DNA from: JAVBMU01 sp031551755
Lineage (GTDB): Bacteria > Actinomycetota > Actinomycetes > Actinomycetales > Cellulomonadaceae
NCBI GenBank assembly: GCA_031551755.1
Contig: JAVBNE010000035.1
Location: forward strand, 1 to 64,000
Reading direction: 5' to 3'
DNA length: 64,000 bases
In this document: in pieces, positions 53,107 through 61,400 of the stretch
How the letters are laid out: the number at the start of each line of letters is the position of its first letter
Numbering within the stretch: position 1 is the first letter of the stretch
Program-made: the position numbers and the translations under genes
The notes under the pieces: model-generated
Database searches by the model: none
The model's input: the letters and a program-made list of their open reading frames with translations, nothing else
What the model was told of the DNA's origin: nothing

Positions 53107-54293
53107 GCACTGCCCCAACGGCGAACCAACTCGGCCCAGGCAGGCCCCGTCACCGGTGACCCCGTGCCGGACCAACTAGCGGCCACCTCCACCGTCAAGG
53201 CGCCGCCGACATCGCGGTGGACTACACCGATCTCCGCCAGGTACCGGCGTCCGGCTTGCCCGAAACGCTGCCGCCGCAGGTGCAGAACCACATCGAGAGC
53301 GCTGCCAGCCTGTGCCGCCACCGCGTCCCGATCCAGTCCGGCCAGCGCCGCGAGCGCCTCCAGCCTGGCCGGTAACACGGAGACGGCATTTGCGTGGATC
53401 GTTGCGAGGCCGCCCTCATGACCGGTGTTCAGGGCCATCAGTACCTCCCGGACCTCACCGCCTCGGCATTCACCAAGAACGATCCGGTCGGGTCGCATCC
53501 GAAGAGCGGCACGCACCAGGTCGGTCAGATCGACACCGCCCGCACCCTCGATATTCGTGCGCCGTGCGGCGAGGCAGACGACATGGGGGTGGTTGGGCGT
53601 GAGTTCGCGCGCCTCTTCCACACAGACCACTCGTTCGTTGTGGGGCACCAAGGCGAGCAGCGCAGCGAGCAGGGTCGTCTTGCCGGTGCCCGTACCCCCA
53701 GAGATCAGCACCGTCGCCTTGCCCGACACCAGTCGGCTGAGCAAGGTCTCCCAGGCAGGCGGAAGGAAACGAGTGCTCACCAGCCCTTCGACGCTGAAGG
53801 ACCTGGTCCGCAATACGCGCAGCGACAGCACGGCACCGGCCTCACAAACCGGGGCCACCACCGCGTGCAGCCGGGTGCCGTCGGGCAATCGGGCGTCGAC
53901 GAGCGGGCTCGCATCGTCCAGTCGTTGCCCGCCGGCGGCCGCCAACCGGGTCGCCAAGGCTCGCACCTCGGCTCCCGAGCCCAGGTCGAGGTCGACCTGT
54001 TCCAGGCCGCAGCCCCGGTCGATCCACACCTCGCGTGGGCCGTTGACCAGGACGTCGGTGACCTCTGTGTCCTCCAAGAGCGGCTGCAGCGGCCCCGCCC
54101 CGTAGAACTCGGCGCGGGCAGTGCGCGTCAGATCGGCGAGCGCATGTGAGCCGAAGACCTGCCCGGATGCCTGAAGTGCCTCGACGAGTTCAGCGTCCGA
54201 CCGAGGCTGCGCCCCTTCCCAGGCGCTGCGCCCCGAGACGGCAGCCGCACCCGCGAGCCGTCGCCGGACCCCATCGAGCAAGGGCTCATTCAT
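53103..54293 (-). CDS. tadA: TadA/CpaF-family pilus assembly ATPase
   Basis: Hexameric secretion ATPase that powers Flp pilus assembly. The 396 residues include an N-terminal helical domain, the conserved EFYGAGPLQPLLED and VTDVLVNGPREVW region, Walker A SGGTGTGKTT near 205, VCVEEARELTPNHPHVV, Walker B with IVLGECRGGEV and the His box GLATIHANA. The ATG overlaps the upstream ssd-like stop (TGATG) and the stop overlaps tadB (ATGA), so the whole set is probably translated as a unit. Confidence 0.94.
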   Translation of the reverse strand: MNEPLLDGVRRRLAGAAAVSGRSAWEGAQPRSDAELVEALQASGQVFGSHALADLTRTARAEFYGAGPLQPLLEDTEVTDVLVNGPREVWIDRGCGLEQVDLDLGSGAEVRALATRLAAAGGQRLDDASPLVDARLPDGTRLHAVVAPVCEAGAVLSLRVLRTRSFSVEGLVSTRFLPPAWETLLSRLVSGKATVLISGGTGTGKTTLLAALLALVPHNERVVCVEEARELTPNHPHVVCLAARRTNIEGAGGVDLTDLVRAALRMRPDRIVLGECRGGEVREVLMALNTGHEGGLATIHANAVSVLPARLEALAALAGLDRDAVAAQAGSALDVVLHLRRQRFGQAGRRYLAEIGVVHRDVGGALTVEVAASWSGTGSPVTGPAWAELVRRWGSA

Positions 54294-55144
54294 CAGCGCG
54301 TACCGCGAGCGCCGACGCCTGCAGAGGACAAGCTCCGCATGAGTCGGCCACGTTGACCCCGCGAGGCCGCCGGATCTCGATCTGACCAATCGGGCTCCAC
54401 CAACCCCGCCGCCACCTCCCGACCGGCACGGCCAACCCCGGAGCGGATCTCAGGACAAGGACCCAACCCGCGTTCCACGGCCACTGGGAGCCGCGCTTCA
54501 TAGGGGAAGAGAGCAGCAAGGCGGATCCCCACCGCATCCGCGACCTCACGACCGGTCAGCTTGCCGGGCGCAGGTTCCCGCACCACCAGTGCCGCCCGCT
54601 TCACCGCTGCGAGCAGCGCACCCCGGCATGCCAACGCTCCGCTGACGCCACCCAGATCCAGCGGAGTCACGAGCAAAGCTTGTGCGCACCGAGACAACAG
54701 CGCGTGGGCTGGGTCCGCTGGGTCCAGCGCACTGCGCGGAAGGTCCAGCACAACCAGATCGCTGCACGCCTGCAAGGCCGAACAGACGTCCGACACCGCC
54801 GCCTGTGGGATCGCCGGTTCCACCAACGGTCTGCCCGGACGGCCCGCGCTGACCACCGCCACCTGTCCCCATCTGGGCAGGCGTGCCAGCAAGGTGACTC
54901 CGTCGACCGCACCCCGAGCCTCGCTCAGGTCAGGCCAGCGCAAACCCGGCTCGTCCTCGATACCCAAGACGACGTCGAGCCCACCGCCCCATCGGTCCAG
55001 ATCGACGAGAGTCGTTCGGACCTCTAGCCGCGCTGCGCCCTGAGCCACGGCGGCTGCCACCGTGCTCGCCCCGGCGCCGCCGCGAGCCCCGATGACCGCT
55101 ACGACGACGCCCCGTTCTGACCTGCTGAACTCCTGAACGCTCAT
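54293..55144 (-). CDS. ssd: Septum site-determining protein Ssd-like / CpaE-TadZ-type ATPase
   Basis: A 283-residue MinD/ParA-like protein, the first gene of the tad operon, matching the position of mycobacterial Rv3660c (ssd). The P-loop reads VIGARGGAGAST: the glycines are kept but the deviant Walker lysines are missing, so it may bind nucleotide weakly or not at all. Other parts fit: TTLVDLDRWGGGLDVVLG, LVVLDLPRS and LVTPLDLGG. The receiver-like N-terminal domain of CpaE is absent. In this family such proteins place the pilus machine or affect division; the exact role here is inferred. Confidence 0.83.
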   Translation of the reverse strand: MSVQEFSRSERGVVVAVIGARGGAGASTVAAAVAQGAARLEVRTTLVDLDRWGGGLDVVLGIEDEPGLRWPDLSEARGAVDGVTLLARLPRWGQVAVVSAGRPGRPLVEPAIPQAAVSDVCSALQACSDLVVLDLPRSALDPADPAHALLSRCAQALLVTPLDLGGVSGALACRGALLAAVKRAALVVREPAPGKLTGREVADAVGIRLAALFPYEARLPVAVERGLGPCPEIRSGVGRAGREVAAGLVEPDWSDRDPAASRGQRGRLMRSLSSAGVGARGTR

Positions 55145-56173
55145 CTTCCACCACGCCCTCAGCCTCCTGCGTCGGCGACCTGCCGCGCCTCCTCACAATT
55201 GCCTGCTTTGGAGCAGATCCGCCCACCCTCCCTCCCCGCCTGTGTACCGAGGGGTGATCAATATGGTTGTGGACGGGGCGGGAACGTGACCACAGCGCCC
55301 ACCCCGGTCCGACACCCCTCAGGCCGCAACGCCTACGCGAGACCGCGGCACCGCCGAGAGCCACCCCCACCGACGCTGGGAGCGTTGTCAGGCGCTAGGA
55401 GAGTTGTCAGATTTCGCGCGACCATCGTGATTGCCGAGCTTCTTTACTCGGGTGAAATTCCGTCAGGCCGCAGAACTCAGGCGGATAGTGGTCGAGCGGC
55501 AAAAGGCACCCTCCCAGCAGCCGGTCTGAAGCTCGAAGAAGGCCCGACGAACAACTTCTTCACCCTTTTATCACTACCTTCTGCCACCACAGGCAACGCC
55601 GAGGAACAACGCTTCTGAGAGCGTACGTCTGAAATTGGTCAGGGTAAGTAAGTCGGACATACAACCGTCCAACAGAAGACGCGAACGATCGCCGAAGGTC
55701 GACCGATTGCGCCGACAGGTACGGATCCGGCGAGCAGCCCCGCTTCCGCGCCCGCACATCCGCACCGTACGAGAGTCCTCTGGCAGTCAAGGGCCGACCC
55801 TCCAGGGCGCCCGCGCGTGCCGGATTCATCCGAGTATCAGAGGAGATGACTGGATGCTCCTCGACCAGTGGCCGACCGTTCCCCTACCAAGGTCACGGCG
55901 AACCCTGGCGATCACTCCGTCGACCCCACAGTGCTCGATACTGCTCGATGCGGGCAGTCACCGGGCACGGCAACGCTCGGGCATCCGATTTCCATCGGCA
56001 CGCATAGCTAATCACCGGCATTTCCGGTTGCGTCACGCGACCCCCAGTTGCGGTAGTTCGCCCACGCGGGCCTCCCGGAAGGTGTGCCGCAATCTGTATG
56101 ATGCAACGGCGACGTCCGGCCAACAGTCCACGTCGCTCCTTCATTTAGAGCCCCATGATCTGAGGAAATGCTG
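55145..56173. other. Long intergenic region between the tad and FHA/kinase operons
   Basis: About 1030 bases with no convincing gene, although divergent promoters alone would need far less. GC content is lower than in the neighbours, especially about 55425-55660. The longest frames (plus 55635-56174, minus 55560-55829) have odd composition (Arg, Ser and Pro-rich, no family motif) and one runs into the FHA gene. AGAGGAG followed by an ATG at 55853 could start a 106-residue frame, but it is not coding-like. A non-coding RNA, a long leader or a decayed gene are all possible. Confidence 0.5.
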
Positions 56174-57067
56174 ATGGTCGGAAACCGGCTGAGTCTTACC
56201 TGGCTCGCACCAGTCGCCATTTCGGTGACCACTGACCGCCTGCATCACGACGACCTGGCTCTGCATGACCAAGCGGGCACGCTCGTCCACTGCCTCATCG
56301 GACGAAACGTCTCGCTACATCTCCAGACAGCGGGGGGTACCTCCTGGACGATCGACGGCGCGGTCAGCCCAAACGTCGTCGTCGAGGACGTCATCGCCCT
56401 CGACCGGCTGCCCGGCGAGCGTCCGAGCACCGTGGATCTTGAGGCGGACGCGGACCTCACTGTCGTTGCCAGCCGCGCCTCAGGCCGCTCCGAGGCGGCC
56501 GCAGCCCGCGCGCGGGCAACGACCGAGCCACTGGACATCACTGCTCCCCGCCGCTCCCTCGCAGCCCAGGCGACGCCCATCGCCCCCGCACCGGACCTCG
56601 ACGCCACGATCGCCAAGGCCACACCGACGATCCCCATGCCCCCCGGGCTTTTACCCGCACCCGCCGGATCGGCCGCCACCGCCCTGGCCACCGCGCCCCC
56701 CGTCGCCGCCCGGCCAGCCGCCCGCCCCATCCTGGTCCGCGACATCGCAGGCGAAGCCAAGCACACGGTCGCGGACACCCTGTACATCGGTCGTGCCCCG
56801 GTCATGCCCCCGGATGCGCCCACCGGGCGCACGGCAGCGCTGATGGTCATCTCACCCTCCGACATCGTCTCCTCCACCCACCTGCGGTTGCGGTTGAGCC
56901 ACGATCAGCTCCTGGTCCTCGACACCCGTTCCACGAACGGCACCCGCATCGTGCCGCCTGCCGGCCGGCCGTACCGCCTGGGTCCCAACGAAGAACTACC
57001 CGTCGCGGCCGGCACACGCCTGGAACTCGGTGATGGCGTCGTCATCTTCGTCCCGGAGGTGAAGTGA
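56174..57067 (+). CDS. FHA-domain protein
   Basis: A 297-residue cytoplasmic protein. The first 100 residues form a beta-rich domain of unknown kind, followed by an Ala/Pro-rich linker. The FHA domain occupies about 190-297: YIGRAP, SPSDIVSSTHLRLRL with the SxxH phosphothreonine site, and TRSTNGTRI. FHA domains bind phosphothreonine, so a partner phosphorylated by the adjacent kinase is likely. The start at 56174 has GAGGA seven bases upstream; ATG 56168 is the alternative. Its stop overlaps the kinase start (TGATG). Confidence 0.86.
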   Translation: MVGNRLSLTWLAPVAISVTTDRLHHDDLALHDQAGTLVHCLIGRNVSLHLQTAGGTSWTIDGAVSPNVVVEDVIALDRLPGERPSTVDLEADADLTVVASRASGRSEAAAARARATTEPLDITAPRRSLAAQATPIAPAPDLDATIAKATPTIPMPPGLLPAPAGSAATALATAPPVAARPAARPILVRDIAGEAKHTVADTLYIGRAPVMPPDAPTGRTAALMVISPSDIVSSTHLRLRLSHDQLLVLDTRSTNGTRIVPPAGRPYRLGPNEELPVAAGTRLELGDGVVIFVPEVK

Positions 57068-58464
57068 TGGCTCGTCGACTGCCCTCTCCCCCTCCCGCGC
57101 TCCACGGCTACTCCTATGTCCGCCCACTCGGCTCCGGCGGCTTCGCCGATGTGTTCTGTTATGAGCAGGCGATGCCGCGGCGCACCGTGGCTGTCAAGGT
57201 CCTGCTGGCTGATGTCCCCGACGCCGAGATTCAGGACATGTTCCGGACCGAGACGATGGTGATGGCCCAGCTCGCCTCCCACCCCTCGGTACTGACCGTC
57301 TACGAGGCGAGCATCAGCGCCGACGGTCGGCCCTACCTCGTGACCGAGTTGTGCCCCACGGGTTACGGCGACCGCTTCCGGACCGAGACGATCTCCCTGG
57401 CGGAGACGCTCCAGGTCGCCATCGCTGTCGGCTCCGTACTGGAGACGGCCCACCGGGCAGGGGTGATGCACCGCGACATCAAACCCGCGAACATACTGAT
57501 CACACAGTACGGCCGGCCGGTGCTGGCGGACTTCGGAATCGCGGCGACGATCGTGCGCACCGAGGGCCAGGAGGCCATCGGGATGTCGATCCCGTGGTCC
57601 TCCCCCGAGGTGATCTCCGGCACGACCTCCGGCGACGTGCGCACCGAGATCTGGGGTTTCGGCGCGACCATCTACGCCCTGTTGGCCGGACGCTCACCGT
57701 TCGAGGTACCCGGTTCGGACAACAGCCGGGACTCCGTTCAACGGCGAATCCTCGGCCGGTCGGCCGTGCGCCCGACAGGACGCCCGGACGTCCCGCCCTC
57801 GCTCGAGGCGATCCTCGCCCGCACCCTCGACAAGGACCCCGCGAAACGGCCGGGTTCGGTCCTCGAGGTACTGCGCCAACTACAGCTCGTCGAAAGCGAG
57901 CTGGGGCTGCGACCGACTCCGCTGGACATCCCGACCGAGACATTCATCGACGCCAGCCAATTGACGGCGACGGCAACCGAATCCGCTCCGGTCAGCGGCC
58001 GGCGACGGCGCCGAGGCTCGGTCCGAGCACAGAACACCGCAGAGATCGCGAATACCCACGGCGGCGGCACCACGGTCTTGCGGGTGTGGTCCGACGACAA
58101 CGCCCCTGCGGAGCGCTCATCGAAACGATGGCTGGCGTGGGGTGCCGGGGGTGTGGTCGCCATTGCGGCGATCGTCGGATTGGCGATCTCGTTCGCCAGT
58201 GGCAGCGGTGGCGGCATCCCGCAAGTCACGGCGATCACGGCTCAACGTACGGCCGACTCGATCACCTTCACGTGGCAGGACCCGGGGATCAAGAGCACCG
58301 ACCAATACCTGGTCCGAGTCAATGAAGCGCCCGGCGACGCCCAACAAGGCACGAGTTACGTCGTGGACACCGCCGACCTCCCTGGTCGGGTCTGTGTCAC
58401 GGTCACGGTCGTCCGTGACGGGGAGCAGGGACCCACGAGCAACTCGGAGTGCACAGAGGCCTAA
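57067..58464 (+). CDS. Transmembrane Ser/Thr protein kinase with extracellular FN3-like domain
   Basis: A 465-residue PknB-type kinase. Catalytic domain, about 10-280: glycine loop GSGGFADVF, lysine in VAVKVLL, HRDIKPANIL, ADFGIA and SSPEVI. The subdomain IX aspartate is Glu (RTEIWGFG). A linker with SGRRRRRGS precedes one transmembrane helix (WLAWGAGGVVAIAAIVGLAISFA, about 355-378). The outer 85 residues, with TADSITFTWQDPG and ending SECTEA, look like one fibronectin type III domain. It is coupled to the FHA gene and followed two bases later by the giant surface protein, so the three likely work together at the envelope. Confidence 0.9.
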   Translation: MARRLPSPPPALHGYSYVRPLGSGGFADVFCYEQAMPRRTVAVKVLLADVPDAEIQDMFRTETMVMAQLASHPSVLTVYEASISADGRPYLVTELCPTGYGDRFRTETISLAETLQVAIAVGSVLETAHRAGVMHRDIKPANILITQYGRPVLADFGIAATIVRTEGQEAIGMSIPWSSPEVISGTTSGDVRTEIWGFGATIYALLAGRSPFEVPGSDNSRDSVQRRILGRSAVRPTGRPDVPPSLEAILARTLDKDPAKRPGSVLEVLRQLQLVESELGLRPTPLDIPTETFIDASQLTATATESAPVSGRRRRRGSVRAQNTAEIANTHGGGTTVLRVWSDDNAPAERSSKRWLAWGAGGVVAIAAIVGLAISFASGSGGGIPQVTAITAQRTADSITFTWQDPGIKSTDQYLVRVNEAPGDAQQGTSYVVDTADLPGRVCVTVTVVRDGEQGPTSNSECTEA

Positions 58465-58466
58465 CC

Positions 58467-61400
58467 ATGAGATTCCTGCCGAAACCAACCCAGCGACCGG
58501 CCGCGATCACAGCGACGAGCGCGGTGCTCGTCACCTGCGTCGTGGCTACTGTCGCTGCGCTCGCACCCGGGTACTCCACCGAACAGGTGGAGGTCGACGA
58601 CGGTTCGGTATGGGTGACCAACAGTGCGCGGCACATGATCGGACACGCGAACACCCAGATCGCCAAGGTCAGCACCGCATTCGCGGCCAACGGGGCCGAT
58701 CTTGAGCTGCTGCAGGATCCGACACACCTCGCGGTACACGACAGGACCAACAACACGATCGATGTGATCGACCCGGCCAGCGCCGAAGCCACCACCACCG
58801 TTCCGCTGCCCGCCGGAGATCCCGTGGTCGTCGACGCCGGTCAGACCACCTTGATCTACCTGCCGGACAGCGGCGATGTGTGGGTGTCGGACGTCAACGC
58901 ACTCGCCAGCTTCGACGCCAAGAGCACCGCCGCATTCGCCGTCGGCGTCGATGCGGTGATGGGCGCCGACCGCCGTGGGCGCTACCTCGGCTACTCCCAG
59001 AAGAGCCACCAGCTGATCACCGGCAACCTTCGGGATGCCCAAAGTGCGGCCAAAACCCAAGATGTGACCTTCACCGGTAAATCCGAAGACGTCCAGGCAA
59101 CCCTGGTCGCCGGCAAGCCCGTGCTCTACAACCCGGGATCGAACGAACTATGGGTCGACGGCGATCGGATCTCCCTCGCCGACGACATCCCGGACCCGGC
59201 CACGACCGTCCTGCAGAAGCCGAGCACCACGGGCAACTCCGTCCTGGTCGCCCACGGCACGGGCATGCTGTCTGTCTCCCTCACCGATCGCTCCGTCCGG
59301 GCGGCTACTGCCGATGTCACCGGCGTGCCGGCCGCCCCTGTGCAACTCGACGGCTGCGACTTCGGTGCCTGGTCCGGTGGTATCGGCGTCCGTTCCTGCG
59401 GTTCCGGTGACCCGACCCGCATGACGCTGGACGGCACCAACACGCAAGTCGCCCCGGTACTGGCCGTCAACGGCCGCACCGTGATCGCCAACGACCCGGC
59501 CAGTGGCCGGGCTTGGGCCGTGCAGCGCAGCGGTCAGCTGATCGACAACTGGACAGACTTCATCAACCAGTCCGACCCCGTGGAGACCGAAGAGGACGAA
59601 CGCGACGTCCCGCCGGAGCTCGAATCCCAGCAGAAACCGCCGGTCGCGGCCGACGACCACTTCGGCGTCCGGGCCGACCGCGCCAACACCCTGCCGGTGC
59701 TCCTCAATGACTACGATCCCAACGGGGATGCCCTCATCATCACGGAAGTCACCGACATCCCGCAGAGCTTCGGCACGCTCGACATCGTCAACAACGGCCA
59801 GGAAGTCCAGCTCAACGCCGCCCCCGGGGCAAGCGGTGAGCAATCATTCAGCTACACGATCTCCGACGGACGCGGGAATACGGCCAAGGCCAAAGTCAAC
59901 CTGAAGGTCGCCGCCCCCGGCCAGAACTCCGCCCCCGTACAGGTCCGACCGACTCGTACCTCGGTCGCATCCGGCGGGACCGCGGAACTGGACACCCTGG
60001 GCGACTGGGTCGACCCGGAGTCGGATCCGATCTTCCTCGTCGATGCCACGACCGCCTCCCCGGACAACGTGAACTTCACCCCGGATGGCCACGTCGAGTT
60101 CATCGACTCCGGGTCGACCGGTGCGTTGAAGGGCGTGGCGCTCTCCGTCTCCGACGGCACTGCCGTGGGCAACGGCACAGCCTCGATCACGGTAGGTGCT
60201 CCCGGCACCGTGCCGATCATCGCGGAGTCGTACACCACAACCGGGTACACCGGTCGCCCTATCAAGGTCGAGCCCATGTCCAACGTACGCGGCGGCACAG
60301 GCCCGCTGTCGCTCAACGGTGCCACTGCGTCCGCCGGCGACAACTCGTTGCGGATCACCCCGGACTTCGCCGCCGGCACCTTCGCAGTCCTCACTTCTGA
60401 ATCCGGCACACACTTCGTGGAATACTCCGTCACCGACGGCGAGCAGACTGCCAGCGGCGTCGTGCGGCTGGAGGTGACGGCGCCACCGAGCGAGGCCGGC
60501 CCACCGATCACGGTGCCGACCACTGCCTTCCTTTACTTGAACACCACGCAGTTGGTCGACGTGCTGGCCACCGACCACGACCCGGCCGGAGGCGTCCTCA
60601 GCATCACCGGAGTCGGCGGGATCCCCGGGGACTCCGGCATCGTCGTGGAAACCGTGGAACAGCGGATCTTCCGTGTGACCCTCAAACAGGCCTTGGCCGC
60701 GCCGGTCACGATCAACTACGAAGTGACAAACGGGCATGCCACCGCCAAGGGTTCGCTGACCTTGGTGCAGATCCCCGAACCGACCAAACTCCAGGCCCCA
60801 GTGGCCACCCCGGATGCCGCCAACGCCCGGGTCGGCTCGGTCATCGACATTCCCGTACTGGCGAACGATCGGCAGCCGAACGGCAAACCGCTCATTCTTG
60901 ACCGCAAGCTCGTGAGCGAACCGGGTTCGGGCACGCTCTTCGTCGATGGCGACAAACTCCGCTATCTCGCGCCTGACAAACCCGGTGAATACCGGGCCAA
61001 GTACCGCGTATCCAGTACCGACGGCCAGTGGGCCGAGGCGACGGTGGCCATCATGGTGCGCGGGGTCGATATCGCCAACAACCGCCCACCGACACCGACG
61101 ACGCTGGTCGCCCGGGTCCAGGCAGGCCAGAAGGTGCCGATCACCATTCCGCTTCAAGGCATCGACCCCGACGGCGATATCGTCACCTTGGTCGGTCAAT
61201 CGACCTCACCCCAGCTCGGCGCGGTGTCCTCGGTCGACGCGAACACCATCGAGTACACGGCCGGTCCGTACTCGGCCGGCACGGACACCTTCCAGTACAC
61301 CGTCGTCGATTCCCTGGGTGCCACCGGCACCGGCACGATCCGGGTCGGGGTGAGTCCGTCCACAGGCATCGGCGCACCGCCGGTCGCCATGGACGACCTC

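Noticed and set aside
55635..56174. 179-residue plus-strand frame in the tad/FHA gap
   Set aside because: Arg/Ser/Pro-rich composition, no family motif, and it overlaps the FHA gene start; a possible inner start at 55853 does not improve the coding signal.
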